Shown here: positions 18,174 through 27,426 of the stretch, piece after piece
Layout of the letters: each line of letters opens with the position of its first letter
Position numbering within the stretch: the first letter of the stretch is position 1
Assembly: GCF_965208895.1 (NCBI RefSeq)
Contig: NZ_OZ242363.1
Coordinates: 1,116,001-1,180,000 of the forward strand
Length of the DNA: 64,000 nucleotides
Direction: 5' to 3'
Source of the DNA: Poriferisodalis sp965208895
GTDB lineage: Bacteria > Actinomycetota > Acidimicrobiia > Acidimicrobiales > Poriferisodalaceae
Position numbers and translations under genes: made by a program
Notes under the pieces: generated by a model
The model's input: only the letters and a program-made list of their open reading frames with translations
Told to the model about the DNA's origin: nothing
Database searches by the model: none

Positions 18174-19361
18174 TCAGCCGAAGACGCCCTCTTCTCGCAG
18201 CGCTGTGATGTCGTCCCACGTGTAGCCGTGCTCGAGCAGCACCTCCTCGGTGTGCTGGCCGAGTTCGGGGGCGACGGCACTGGGTTCGAGCGGCGTGGCC
18301 GACATGCGGATCGGCGTGCCGATTACCGCACGGTCGCCGTCGGGGTGCTCCACTCGTCGCAAGTAGCCGTTCTCGTACATCGACTCGTCAGCCGCGATCG
18401 TTTCGTAATCGCGGACCAGCCCGTAGCGAACACCCGCTCCGGTGAGCACCGCTTCCCACTCTTTGAGGGTCTTCGTCGGGAAGACCTCGTCGATGATGGC
18501 GACCAGCTCGGCCCGGGCTTCAGAGCTCAGGATCAAATCCAAGAAGCGTTGGTCGTCGGCGAGGTCCGGCCGGTCGAGCAGCTTAGCAAATACGGGCCAC
18601 CCCGGCCCGGTGCCGCTGAGCAGGTGGATCCAGCCGTCGGCCGCTTCCACGGTGTGAAGCAGAGTCGGAACGAAAGCATGGCCCGAATCGATCCGCTCGG
18701 GGTTGCGACCGGTCAGCAGGGTGTAGGTGATCTCCGACGCCTGGGCGTAGATCATGCCGCCCACGAGCGACACGTCGACCCGCTGCCCCGTCCCGGTCTC
18801 CCGGCGATGGAGCAGCGCCGCAAGGATGCCGGAGACCATGTTCTGACAGCCGACATGGTCGGCAATGACAGCGCCGTTCATGATCGGGGGACCGCCGTCG
18901 ATCCGGGTGGCGAACATGAGCCCGCCCTCTGCCTGACCGCTCGAATCGGCTCCCTCACGGCCGGACTTGGGCCCGATCGGCCCGAAGGTCGAACCGGTCG
19001 CGTACACGAGCCGGGGATTGATGGCCGACAGGTGCTCATACGACAGGCCCCAGGCCTCCATGGTCCCGGGTACGAAGTTGTGGATCAGCACATCGGTCTC
19101 AGCGACGAACCGCTCGAGCGCGCTCTTGCCGCCCGGCGTGCGCAGGTCGAGGGTGACCGACCGTTTCCCCCGGTTGCACGCTTCGTAATACGGATTTCGC
19201 GGATCATCGGGCGACACGGGAATGACCCGCGCCAAGTCACCCATGCCCGGCAGCTCGATCTTGGTGACCGACGCTCCCATGTCACCCAGGGTCAACGCCG
19301 CCTGGGGACCCTGCACCAATATCGACAAGTCGAGCACGGCGTAGCCATCAAGAACTCCCAT
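18174..19361 (-). CDS. CaiB/BaiF family III CoA-transferase
   Basis: A 396-residue class III CoA-transferase. It starts at the ATG giving MGVLDGYAVLDLSILVQGPQ, the standard N-terminus; the open frame runs 53 codons further up without coding character. Family motifs include GDMGASVTKIELPG, NRGKRSVTLDLRTPGGK, DVLIHNFVPGTMEAWGLSYE and GREGADSSGQAEGGLM, which holds the aspartate expected to form the acyl/CoA anhydride. It moves CoA between carboxylic acids. It converges with the acyl-CoA dehydrogenase gene. The acid pair is unknown. Confidence 0.9.
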   Translation of the reverse strand: MGVLDGYAVLDLSILVQGPQAALTLGDMGASVTKIELPGMGDLARVIPVSPDDPRNPYYEACNRGKRSVTLDLRTPGGKSALERFVAETDVLIHNFVPGTMEAWGLSYEHLSAINPRLVYATGSTFGPIGPKSGREGADSSGQAEGGLMFATRIDGGPPIMNGAVIADHVGCQNMVSGILAALLHRRETGTGQRVDVSLVGGMIYAQASEITYTLLTGRNPERIDSGHAFVPTLLHTVEAADGWIHLLSGTGPGWPVFAKLLDRPDLADDQRFLDLILSSEARAELVAIIDEVFPTKTLKEWEAVLTGAGVRYGLVRDYETIAADESMYENGYLRRVEHPDGDRAVIGTPIRMSATPLEPSAVAPELGQHTEEVLLEHGYTWDDITALREEGVFG

Positions 19362-19539
19362 CGCAGGATCGTAACCCCCGCTCTTCGCGACGGTCTCGGG
19401 TCGCTGCAAACCAGCCCGGCTCGCTCTTGAGCGATCGCCGCGTTGCTTGACTGCGCACCAACGCACGGCCGCCTCGACGTCTCGCCGCTCGATCCTGGCT
19501 TGCCAGACTACGGAGACCACACCTCAAAGGACGGTGACC

Positions 19540-20223
19540 ATGTCAGCCGCATCAGCGCAGACAGAATCCGCGGACATCTACACGACGATGAGCACGCTGC
19601 GGGCCGTGCGCCGTCTTCGCACCGACCCGATTCCGCCCGATGTCCTGGAACGGCTTCTGCAGGCGGCGTGCTGGGCCCCCACCGGCGGTAACCAGCAGCC
19701 CTGGCGCGTGGTCGTCGCGACCGACCCGACCGTCAAGCAAGGACTGGCCGACATCTACGCGCCGGAGTGGGCGAGGTACACCGGCGGATTCGCGAAGCGA
19801 CTCGAGGGTCTCCCCGCCGACGAAGTTGCCAAGTGGGAGCGGATCATCGCCGCGGGCGACTACCTCGCCGAACATCTGGCTGAGGCCCCAGCGATCGTCG
19901 TGTTCTGCGCCAACCCAGCAATGATGGCGATCACCGATGCCGGTCTGGATCGGATCAGCATGGTGGGCGGCGGCTCGGTGTACCCGGCAGTGCAGAACCT
20001 GATGCTGGCGTGCGTGGCCGAAGGGCTGGGCTGCACGCTCACGACGCTGCACTGTTTCCGGGAGGACGAGGTGAAGTCATTGCTGGGCGTGCCCGAGACA
20101 TGGGCCACGGTTGCGATGGTGCCGATCGGGTACCCAGTCGGCAAAGGCAACGGCCCGATCACTCGACGGCCACCGGCCGAGATGGCATACCGCGACACGT
20201 TCGGTCGAGCCTGGGCAAGCTGA
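19540..20223 (+). CDS. Nitroreductase-family FMN oxidoreductase
   Basis: A 227-residue nitroreductase-fold protein. The N-terminal STLRAVRRLRTDPIP carries the FMN-phosphate arginines, CWAPTGGNQQPWRVVVA is the usual FMN-binding turn, and VGGGSVYPAVQNLMLACVAE and GLGCTLTTLHCF form the dimer/FMN core. ATG 19540 has AAAGGA about 9 bases upstream; a longer frame begins at 19447 but lacks coding style. Members reduce nitroaromatics, quinones or dehalogenate, and some act in cofactor metabolism. The substrate here is unknown. Confidence 0.85.
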   Translation: MSAASAQTESADIYTTMSTLRAVRRLRTDPIPPDVLERLLQAACWAPTGGNQQPWRVVVATDPTVKQGLADIYAPEWARYTGGFAKRLEGLPADEVAKWERIIAAGDYLAEHLAEAPAIVVFCANPAMMAITDAGLDRISMVGGGSVYPAVQNLMLACVAEGLGCTLTTLHCFREDEVKSLLGVPETWATVAMVPIGYPVGKGNGPITRRPPAEMAYRDTFGRAWAS

Positions 20224-20481
20224 TCGACCCGGCCGAATGGCGAGTTCGCTCACCGTCACGCATGTGAAGGACCGAGAAGCCCTGCGAATGCGTGTGCCCG
20301 CTCTGGAGGCGGCAGGGCCCTCTGCTCCAGCAATCCAGCAGGTTGCAACGTCGCAGAGTTCCCGGCGGCCTCCACAGCTTCGGCATCTGTGGCTACCCGC
20401 TCATGCTCAAGGACCTGTCCCGGCTGCTGCGTTCCCGAATCCGGTATGTCAGGCTCTATAGGTGTTCACAGGGGGTAGGTC

Positions 20482-21705
20482 ATGAGCGAACCGATGCCGA
20501 CATCGAAGTCTCGCGAGCTGTACGAGCGGGCGCAGTCGGTGATTCCCAAGGGCGTCTACGGCCATTACGGACCCGCCATCATCGAGGACGGACCGGTCTT
20601 CTTCGCCTCTGCGGAGGGTGCCCGCTTCACCGACGTGGACGGCAACTCCTACATCGACTGGATGTGCGCATACGGCCCGAACATCTTGGGATACAACCAC
20701 CCGGCGGTGGAAGAGGCCGCGGAGAAGCAATCCGCCGACGGCAGCACGGTCAGCCTCGCCGCACCGGTCATGGTCGAGCTCGCCGAAGAGCTGGTCGATC
20801 TCGTCGACGGCGCCGACTGGGCGCTGTTCGGCAAGAACGGCGCCGATGCGACAGGGCTCGCCGTCATGGTCGCCCGCGCCGCAACCGGGAAGCGCTACAT
20901 CCTCAAGATCGAAGGCGGCTACCACGGCTCGGCCCCGTGGATGCAGCCACCGGGCAACAAGGGCACCATTGCGGAGGACCAAGCGTTCGTCATCGAGGTG
21001 CCGTGGAATGATGCGGCAGCGGTGCAAGCCGCCATCGACGACCACCCGGGCGATATCGCCTGCTTCATCTCGTCGCCGTACCACCACCCCGTCTTCGCAG
21101 ACAACGAGCTGCCGGCGGACGGTTACTGGACGGCCGTCGAGTCGGCATGCAGGGCAGCAGGCATCGTCGTGATCCTGGACGAAGTGCGCAGCGGTTTCCG
21201 GATCGATCTCGCCGGCGCGCATGTCGCATACGGGTTCACACCCGACCTCATGTGCTTCGGCAAGGCGATCGGCAACGGGCACCCCGTGGCGGCGCTGGCG
21301 GGCAGCGACGCACTGAAAGACGCCGCCGGGCAGACGTTCTTTACCGGGACCCAGTTCTTCAACGCCGCCCCGATGGCAGCAGCCCTCGCGACGCTGCGAG
21401 AACTGCGCTCGACCGATGCGGCCGCCGCCGCGACCCAGACCGGGGTTCGCCTGGGCGAAGCGCTGACCGATGTGGCGGCAGCGCACGGCCACGAGCTGCG
21501 CGTGACCGGCGTGCCAGCGATGCCGTACCTGCGCATCGTCGGCGAGGGAGGCTCGAAGTTTCACGCCCGCTGGGTGGCAGAGTGCATCCGGCGCGGCGCC
21601 TACCTGCTCAGCTATCACAACAATTTCGTCTGCACTGCCCACACCGACGACGACATCAGGCGCACCTGCGACATCGCCGACTCGGCGTTCGCCGCACTCG
21701 ACTGA
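20482..21705 (+). CDS. Class III PLP aminotransferase, glutamate-1-semialdehyde mutase-like
   Basis: A 407-residue fold-type I PLP enzyme. DGNSYIDWMCAYGPNILGYN, the PLP-phosphate region FGKNGADATGLAVMVARAAT, GYHGSAPW, the Asp of VVILDEVRSGFR, and the Schiff-base lysine K261 in CFGKAIGNGHPVAAL are all in order. It resembles HemL but lacks a haem-gene neighbourhood, so it more likely acts on another amino acid or amine. A purine-rich GGGGGTAGG site precedes the ATG. The LLM gene follows after 172 bases on the same strand. Confidence 0.85.
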   Translation: MSEPMPTSKSRELYERAQSVIPKGVYGHYGPAIIEDGPVFFASAEGARFTDVDGNSYIDWMCAYGPNILGYNHPAVEEAAEKQSADGSTVSLAAPVMVELAEELVDLVDGADWALFGKNGADATGLAVMVARAATGKRYILKIEGGYHGSAPWMQPPGNKGTIAEDQAFVIEVPWNDAAAVQAAIDDHPGDIACFISSPYHHPVFADNELPADGYWTAVESACRAAGIVVILDEVRSGFRIDLAGAHVAYGFTPDLMCFGKAIGNGHPVAALAGSDALKDAAGQTFFTGTQFFNAAPMAAALATLRELRSTDAAAAATQTGVRLGEALTDVAAAHGHELRVTGVPAMPYLRIVGEGGSKFHARWVAECIRRGAYLLSYHNNFVCTAHTDDDIRRTCDIADSAFAALD

Positions 21706-21877
21706 ACCGGCCACACAGCGCCGCTGGGCGATCTTGCGGTGTGCCCCGGCACGAAGCGGCCGGCCGGACCAATGATTTGCCGGTCTCATTCACAGGCGAC
21801 CCGCCCACAATGATCGCTACTGCTGCTGCACCACACGCCGATGTGCTGTGCTGGCGCAGCGAAAGGAGCACCCAGTC

Positions 21878-22726
21878 ATGAAATACGGCTTCACTGTGCC
21901 CAACAACTTCGGGGTCGACGACCCCGCCGACGTGGTCGGATTGGCCGTCGAGGCCGAGGAGCTCGGCTTCGACTCGGTGTGGGTGAACCATCACGTGCTC
22001 AACGTCGGCTACGTGTGGGACCGCCTAGGCGAACGGCCCTACCACGATGCCTTGGTGACGCTCACCTGGATAGCGGCACACACGTCACGAGTGCGACTCG
22101 GCACCAGCGTGCTGGTCATGCCGTACCTGCACCCAATGGTGCTGGCCAAGCAGCTGGCCACATTGGACCGGCTGAGCGGCGGTCGCTTGGTGGTGGGGCT
22201 GGGCGTGGGCAGCCTGCCCGAGGAGAACGAGTTGCTGGGCGCGGAATACGACGACCGCGGCCAGCTCAGCAATGAGTTCATCGAGGTGCTCGACCTGCTG
22301 TGGACCCAACCCAGCGCCGATTACAAGGGGCAGCACTACTCGTTCGAGGGCGCGGTCAGCTCGCCGAAACCGCTGCAGCAGCCGCGCCCGCCCATCCTCA
22401 TCGGCGGCAACCGCCGGCCGGCGCTGAGGCGCGTAGGCCGGCTAGGCGACGGCTGGCATCCCATGATGCTGACGCCCGAGAGCGCCGCAAAGCGCCTCCC
22501 GGTTATCCGCGAAGCCGCCGACGCCGCAGGCCGCCAAGGCATCCCCGCTGAGGTGTCGGTGCGTCTCACCGCCAATGAACTGACTCCAGAGTTGGCCGCC
22601 GAGTACTCAGCTGTCGGCGTGACTGAACTCGTCGTCTCGTGGAATACCGGCGACGTCGCCGAGATCAGCGCAGGCTTACAGGCGTTCGCCGCCGAGCACG
22701 GCATCACAACCTCAGGCGATCGCTAA
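21878..22726 (+). CDS. LLM-class F420-type oxidoreductase
   Basis: A 282-residue luciferase-like TIM barrel. ATG 21878 is fixed by a perfect AAAGGAG ten bases upstream. LAVEAEELGFDSVWVNHHVL, TSRVRLGTSVLVMPYLHPMV, LSGGRLVVGLGVGSLPEENE and RPPILIGGNRRPALRRVGRLGDGW-type ends are hallmark blocks of the mycobacterial F420-dependent group. It probably transfers hydride between F420H2 (or FMN) and an unknown substrate. F420 use is family inference. Confidence 0.85.
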   Translation: MKYGFTVPNNFGVDDPADVVGLAVEAEELGFDSVWVNHHVLNVGYVWDRLGERPYHDALVTLTWIAAHTSRVRLGTSVLVMPYLHPMVLAKQLATLDRLSGGRLVVGLGVGSLPEENELLGAEYDDRGQLSNEFIEVLDLLWTQPSADYKGQHYSFEGAVSSPKPLQQPRPPILIGGNRRPALRRVGRLGDGWHPMMLTPESAAKRLPVIREAADAAGRQGIPAEVSVRLTANELTPELAAEYSAVGVTELVVSWNTGDVAEISAGLQAFAAEHGITTSGDR

Positions 22727-22803
22727 CCGCACCCCTCGCCGCCGAGCGCGGCCTGAGGCGCTGAGAGCCGGGATCGAGACGCCGCGAGCGTGTGATGGCA
22801 TCG

Positions 22804-23004
22804 CTAGTCGCCAGAATGCGATTTGAGCCACGTCACGTCCGCACGCAGGGTGGCGACCGCTTGCTTGACGTCTGAGACATCACGTCCGAGCGCATCGATC
22901 TTGGACTCCACCCGGCTCGACCACCAGATGAACACGCTGACCATCGGGCCCACTACAGCGGCAGCCATCGCCGCCAACGCGCCGAGCTCAGCAGCACTCA
23001 TCAT
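22804..23004 (-). CDS. Small membrane-anchored coiled-coil protein
   Basis: A 66-residue protein with one N-terminal membrane span (about residues 8-29, LGALAAMAAAVVGPMVSVFI) followed by a heptad-like stretch (RVESKIDALGRDVSDVKQAV and on to WLKSHSGD). This layout resembles small XhlA-like or hypothetical anchor proteins. It lies 84 bases downstream of the DUF6159 membrane gene on the same strand and could be co-transcribed. Function is not recognised. Confidence 0.55.
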   Translation of the reverse strand: MMSAAELGALAAMAAAVVGPMVSVFIWWSSRVESKIDALGRDVSDVKQAVATLRADVTWLKSHSGD

Positions 23005-23088
23005 GTGCCCGCAAGGTCCGAACGGCCATGACCCGACAGTAGCTGCGGCATTCGAATCCGGCGAGTTCTTTTTCCAGCCGCTTGACAG

Positions 23089-23919
23089 CTACTTCGTGCG
23101 GAACGACGTCTGCATCTGATCGATGTCGTAGCCGCCGTGGGCGACCCCGTCGGTGGCGTACTCATACAGCGCTGTCTTGAAATAGAGCCCCAAGGCGCTG
23201 ACGACGACGCTGACGGCAAGCACGCCGAGCACGCCGATAGCGATGCCGATGAACATCCCGACCCCCGGCACCAGCGCGGCGATCAGCACCGCTACCAGAA
23301 TGATCGGCAAGGCGATCACGAAGCCGAGCAACCCGAAGCCCGCTTGGGCGATGAGATTCTCGCCCCAAGTGCGACGGACCAACGACATCGACTGCTTGAC
23401 GCCAGCGAACGACCCGTAGTCGTCAATGATGATGGCAGGCACCGCGAGATAGGTAGCTACACCCCACGCAGCCTCCGCCAAGAAGGTGAGGATCTGGCCC
23501 AGGAAGCCCAATCGCTCCCGCAGGAAGCGCAGCACCAGCCCGACGGTCATGGTGATGAGCGCCCAGCCCAGCAGGCTCGGCAGCCGTGAAGCCGCCTTGC
23601 TCATGGCACTGCGCACCGTGGGATCGCCGCCGGTCATGCGCTCGTGCGCGCCGGCCACGAGCGCGCCTTCGAAGAACACCACTGTCGCCGTTGCCACGAA
23701 GACGAACACCAGCCCGAGCACGGCTGCACTGCCGCCCAGCCCCTCGGCGCCTTGGTCGGCGTCGAAGCTGCCGGTCACGAAGCCCACAACGGCTGCCGCG
23801 GCCACGACTGCGAGCAAGGTCAGCATGCTGAGCACCGGCAGCCATAACAGCTCCCGGTCCTGCTTCAGCAACGACCACGAGTTCTTCGTCAGGCGCCACG
23901 TGTTAGCGAATCGGCCCAT
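23089..23919 (-). CDS. DUF6159 family integral membrane protein
   Basis: About 276 residues with six hydrophobic spans. The N-terminus GRFANTWRLTKNSWSLLKQD, then AVPAIIIDDYGSFAGVKQSM and SLVRRTWGENLIAQAGFGLL, is typical of DUF6159 membrane proteins of unknown role. The ATG at 23919 is preferred over one two codons earlier because GGGAG then lies seven bases upstream. The C-terminus YATDGVAHGGYDIDQMQTSF is cytoplasmic-type. Confidence 0.8.
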   Translation of the reverse strand: MGRFANTWRLTKNSWSLLKQDRELLWLPVLSMLTLLAVVAAAAVVGFVTGSFDADQGAEGLGGSAAVLGLVFVFVATATVVFFEGALVAGAHERMTGGDPTVRSAMSKAASRLPSLLGWALITMTVGLVLRFLRERLGFLGQILTFLAEAAWGVATYLAVPAIIIDDYGSFAGVKQSMSLVRRTWGENLIAQAGFGLLGFVIALPIILVAVLIAALVPGVGMFIGIAIGVLGVLAVSVVVSALGLYFKTALYEYATDGVAHGGYDIDQMQTSFRTK

Positions 23920-24349
23920 AGCCATGCTCCCGAGTCAGTCGGCGCGCCGCCGACGGGACAATCGCGACATTCGCACGCTGCCCGCAGGCGACGCGCGATC
24001 ACTGTGCTGAATCCGAGCGTACTGAGTCCGCGCGACGCTGTGTCGTCAGGCGCGTCACCAGCCCGCGTCCTGATCGCGGGGGCCGCAGCTATTTCCGCCG
24101 ACGACGCCACGCACCCCTGCGCCGAAGCCGTCGAAACAGATCGGCACGCGAATCTCGTCCTCTCCGCAACTGCGAACGCGATCGTCTCGCCGACGATGAA
24201 TGCGCCGTGACCGAGCGCCAAGGACCGCTCTCGATCAGCGTGCAGCAGCCGTAGGGGCTGAGCCGATAGGCGAAGCCGTGGCTCGAGCGGCCCGTCAGCG
24301 ACGGCGAACGAGAGCGGGAAACGACAGGTGCAGCAACGGAAGGACTCAC
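23920..24349. other. Gene-poor gap, about 430 bases
   Basis: It holds the upstream region of the DUF6159 gene and the space after the EamA stop. Short frames such as 24004-24210 lack a ribosome site and any recognisable motif. No repeat or RNA was seen. Confidence 0.4.
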
Positions 24350-25339
24350 CTATCGGCGCTTCCCCTGAGTTCCGGGCTCCGAGCGCGATCCGGCCGGCGT
24401 GCGGATCACCATGGCCACCGAGAACAGCACGACGGCGCCGCCCCCGAACTGCATGGGCGTGACCGGCTCACCGTGGATCAGCCAGGCAGTCCCCACAGCC
24501 ACGATGTGCATGGCGAGCACGTACAGCGAGGATCGGGCCACCTCGATGTGGCCGTGGCACCACGTCATCAGCACATGTCCGAACACCCCGGTCACGAAAG
24601 CCACGATCACGATCCACAGCCAGTCCAGCCCGCCGAATTCGAAGAACTGGCTGGGCGTCACCAGCAGCAGCGTGGGCAGGACCGCCGCAACGAACGACCA
24701 GAAGTTGATGCCCGCCATCCACTCGATCGGATCGACTGCGCTGGTCGATCTGGCCATCCGGGTCAGCACGAAATACACCGTGAACGTCAGCACCGACATG
24801 GCCGTGAGGAACAGGCCGAATCCACTGGCACGGAATTCACCGCCAGCACCCATGATCACACCGGCGGCGCCGGCAACTCCGATCAGCGTGAAGACGATCT
24901 GGCGAACGCTGACCCGGTCGCCGAAGATCGGCCCCACCAGCGCCAGCAGCATGGCCGGCTGCAGCGCCATCATCACCGACATCACCGAAATGGTCACTTC
25001 CTGCACTGCAGCGAAGACGAAGACCATGTTGATGCCGAAGGACAGCCCCGGCAGCGCCGTCTGGAAGAACACCCGCCGGGACAGCCAGCGGCCCCGCAGT
25101 GCCAGCACCAACAGCAGGAACGGCGTGGACATGCCGAAACGGATGAAGGCGCTCACCATGGGCGGCGCCGTGAGCAGCTTGGAGATCGGCGGCCCGAGGC
25201 CCCACGAGATGACGACCAGGCCCATCACGAGCAGCGGCAGGCCGCCGCCGATGGGCTGAACCGCAGCAGCGCCTGTCGGCAGGCCCTCAGTGCGCGCACG
25301 TAGTTCTGGCGTCGCTGCGCCGTCAGGCGACTCGCCCAT
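24350..25339 (-). CDS. EamA/DMT-family transporter
   Basis: A roughly 329-residue protein with ten predicted membrane helices in two EamA repeats. The first starts near GGGLPLLVMGLVVISWGLGP and contains FIRFGMSTPFLLLVLALRG; the second starts near LFLTAMSVLTFTVYFVLTRM. This is the drug/metabolite transporter superfamily, usually exporting metabolites or amino acids. ATG 25339 is chosen; the frame stays open to a GTG at 25447, but those 36 residues look non-native. The substrate is unknown. Confidence 0.85.
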   Translation of the reverse strand: MGESPDGAATPELRARTEGLPTGAAAVQPIGGGLPLLVMGLVVISWGLGPPISKLLTAPPMVSAFIRFGMSTPFLLLVLALRGRWLSRRVFFQTALPGLSFGINMVFVFAAVQEVTISVMSVMMALQPAMLLALVGPIFGDRVSVRQIVFTLIGVAGAAGVIMGAGGEFRASGFGLFLTAMSVLTFTVYFVLTRMARSTSAVDPIEWMAGINFWSFVAAVLPTLLLVTPSQFFEFGGLDWLWIVIVAFVTGVFGHVLMTWCHGHIEVARSSLYVLAMHIVAVGTAWLIHGEPVTPMQFGGGAVVLFSVAMVIRTPAGSRSEPGTQGKRR

Positions 25340-25629
25340 TCCGCCAGAGCGACCGATGGTCGGCGCGACCCCGAAGACGGTGCCCGCGCTCGCCGAAACA
25401 GCGCGCACACTGTCACGCGCCCCGACCGGCCGACCCGCGCCCCTCACCAGAGCGAGGCTAGATGGCTAGCTCCAAGGGTTAGTGGTGGTAAGCGACGAGT
25501 GAGCGTGCAGGCACCGGGCTGCAGCCAGACTTGGGTCACGCAGACGCCGAGGGCAGCCGCGGCAGCGAGCCTCGTTTGCAACGCGTAGGATCGGGCACCG
25601 GGGAACAGCAGTACGGCCTGTGTGGCGTG

Positions 25630-26271
25630 TCAGGGGCAGTCGCTCCACCCGCTGGGCCAAGTGGTGCAGACATGCCCTCGGCCTTCGTCGTCGTAGACGT
25701 ATGTGGACACCGCGCCCTCAAACGCGGCTCCGTGCGCGCTGGTGCTGGTACCGCGAGTGAGACCTTTGCCATTCGAGTCGTGCCTGAAATGCACTGGGTT
25801 GTTCGGCCCCAAATTCTCCCACGGATAACTTGTATAGGCGGAAGGCGAGAGGACCCCTCCGCCTGCGAGGCGGCCGAGGCACGCCAGATAGGCAGCGCTC
25901 GTCAGGTAGGCGTCGGTCGTGGTGTCCAGACCGCCGGCGCAGACCGCCTCGCGTGCTCCGCGGTCGTCACCGAGGCATGTCAGATAGGCAGCGCTCGTCA
26001 GGTAGGCGTCGGTCGTGGTGTCCAGACCGCCGGCGCAGAGCACCTCGCGTGTTGCGCGGTCGGCTTGGTGTGTTGCGCTGTCCTGAGCGGCGGCTGGGGC
26101 AGCCGTCACCGCCAACAACCCTGCCGACACCAGCCCCAGCGCGAGCACCGCCGCGAACCCGCGCCGGCTTCGGCCACGCCTGCGTGTGGCGGTCAGCCCG
26201 CCCCAAGCAGTGTCACCGCGGCCGCTCGCAGGGGGGGGGGGGGGGGGGGGAGGGGCTCGTTCCGAAACCAA
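25630..26271 (-). CDS. Secreted Cys-containing repeat protein with poly-G tract at its 5' end
   Basis: A 213-residue frame beginning at a TTG at 26271; the start is uncertain. Residues 9-16 are an eight-proline run encoded by the G20 tract. A signal peptide follows (RRRGRSRRG then FAAVLALGLVSAGLLAVTAA, cleavage near AAAQD). The mature part has two near-identical 32-residue units, each containing CAGGLDTTTDAYLTSAAYL and ending in CLG, then a Gly/Ser/Tyr-rich tail with GPNNPVHFRHDSNG and a C-terminal CTTWPSGWSDCP. An ATG at 26275 is in a different frame and would join the signal-peptide frame with 19 or 22 Gs instead of 20. Function is not recognised. Confidence 0.6.
   Translation of the reverse strand: MVSERAPPPPPPPPASGRGDTAWGGLTATRRRGRSRRGFAAVLALGLVSAGLLAVTAAPAAAQDSATHQADRATREVLCAGGLDTTTDAYLTSAAYLTCLGDDRGAREAVCAGGLDTTTDAYLTSAAYLACLGRLAGGGVLSPSAYTSYPWENLGPNNPVHFRHDSNGKGLTRGTSTSAHGAAFEGAVSTYVYDDEGRGHVCTTWPSGWSDCP
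25885..26039. repeat. In-gene tandem repeat, two 59-base identical units, 96-base period
   Basis: Bases 25885-25943 and 25981-26039 are identical. The similarity extends a few bases further outside with two mismatches. The 96-base period keeps frame and duplicates a 32-residue Cys-bearing module of the secreted protein. Confidence 0.9.
26231..26250. repeat. Homopolymer tract of 20 G
   Basis: Twenty consecutive G on the plus strand, followed by A and four more G. It encodes the proline run at the N-terminus of the secreted protein on the minus strand. Such tracts slip in replication; they can also be sequencing or assembly artefacts. Confidence 0.9.
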
Positions 26272-26275
26272 ACAT

Positions 26276-26615
26276 GATGCTCAAGACCTCCGAGATCGCT
26301 GCCGTCCCGCAGCAGCAATGCATGACACTACAGCAAGAGCCGCACCGGCCGCGTCCTCGCGTCCGGGTTCGTGCGGCCCGTCAACGCGAGGCGAAGTCGG
26401 CGGGCCGGTGGCTCCAGCAGGCCACAGTGGCATCGGCTCTCAGCCCGCACGAGTGCTCGCCGCCTGAGGCCACAGCAGCGAACGCGCCCCCTCATCGGCA
26501 GCGAGAACCAGACTCGGGTCGCCATCCGCGAGGCGTGTCGCGAGCGCCCAATACGCTGCGAAGCTGAACTCGAGCACGGAGCAGGGCTGTCCACCGGGCA
26601 GCCGAGGAGGCAACC
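26276..26615. other. Divergent upstream region, about 340 bases
   Basis: It lies between the poly-G secreted-protein gene and the SDR gene and must hold promoters for both. No gene or clear operator palindrome was recognised; a GAGGAGG ribosome site for the SDR is at its right end. Confidence 0.4.
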
Positions 26616-27422
26616 ATGAATGACGACGCCGGGGCCGGCAGCCCGGAAGCTGAGATCAGCCTCCCGCCGCAGTGGTCGGCAGATCTCAGCGGCCAGACGG
26701 CATTCGTGACCGGCACGACGTCGGGGCTGGGTCGCCGTTTTGCCACGGTGCTCGCGGCGTGCGGCGCGAGCGTCGCCATCTGCGGGCGGCGCGTCGACCG
26801 GCTCAACGCGCTGGCTGGCGAATTGGAGAGCGGTGGCGCCACGGTGCTGCCGATCCCGCTGGATGTCACCGACACCGAAGCGCTCTTCGAAGCGGTGGCT
26901 GCCGCCGAAGACCAGCTGGGCACCGTGCAGATCCTGGTGAACAACGCCGGCAAGCCCGACGCTCGCCTGGCGCTGAAGATGGACCCGGCGTTCGTCGACG
27001 AGATGGTCGCCACCAACCTCACGTCGCTGTTCCACCTGTCGTGCGAGGTGGCTCGGCGGCTCATCGCTGCCGAGTTGCCGGGCCGCATTGTGAACATCTC
27101 CTCAGGCGCAGCGTTCAGGGCGCCGATCGGAACCGCCATGTATGCGATCACCAAGAGCGCCGTGGTGCGCATGACCGAGGTGCTGGCCCAAGAGTTCGGC
27201 CGCTACCACGTGAACGTCAACGCGATTGCCCCGGGCGCCTTCGAGAGCGAGATGATGGACGGCATGCTCGAGCGCATGGGCGACATCACCAAGATGTTCC
27301 CGCGCCGCCGCTTGGGCAAGGCCTCCCAGCTCGACTCGACGCTGCTGTACCTGGTGTCGCCGCAGTCAGATTTCGTGTCGGGCACCTGCATCACCGTCGA
27401 CGACGCCCAGGGCGCCGGCTGA
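26616..27422 (+). CDS. SDR-family oxidoreductase
   Basis: A 268-residue classical short-chain dehydrogenase with TGTTSGLG at 32-39, ICGRRVDRL suggesting NADP preference, LVNNAGKP, and catalytic S162/S163, Y176 and K180 (MYAITKSAVVRM). GGAGG precedes the ATG. Its stop is followed after four bases by the start of the phytanoyl-CoA-dioxygenase-like gene, so the two are probably one transcription unit with coupled translation. The substrate is not clear; gluconate-5-dehydrogenase-like and 3-oxoacyl-reductase-like enzymes share this pattern. Confidence 0.85.
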   Translation: MNDDAGAGSPEAEISLPPQWSADLSGQTAFVTGTTSGLGRRFATVLAACGASVAICGRRVDRLNALAGELESGGATVLPIPLDVTDTEALFEAVAAAEDQLGTVQILVNNAGKPDARLALKMDPAFVDEMVATNLTSLFHLSCEVARRLIAAELPGRIVNISSGAAFRAPIGTAMYAITKSAVVRMTEVLAQEFGRYHVNVNAIAPGAFESEMMDGMLERMGDITKMFPRRRLGKASQLDSTLLYLVSPQSDFVSGTCITVDDAQGAG

Positions 27423-27426
27423 CACC

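Noticed and set aside
18090..19430. Long rightward open frame opposite the CoA-transferase
   Set aside because: It mirrors the coding frame of a well-supported family III CoA-transferase; long antisense frames are expected at this GC content.
20449..21789. Long leftward open frame opposite the aminotransferase
   Set aside because: No domain; it is an antisense shadow of a gene with a complete PLP-enzyme motif set.
23045..23065. ATTCGAATCC stretch resembling a tRNA T-loop between two leftward genes
   Set aside because: The flanking five-base T-stem does not pair and no cloverleaf fits the 84-base gap.
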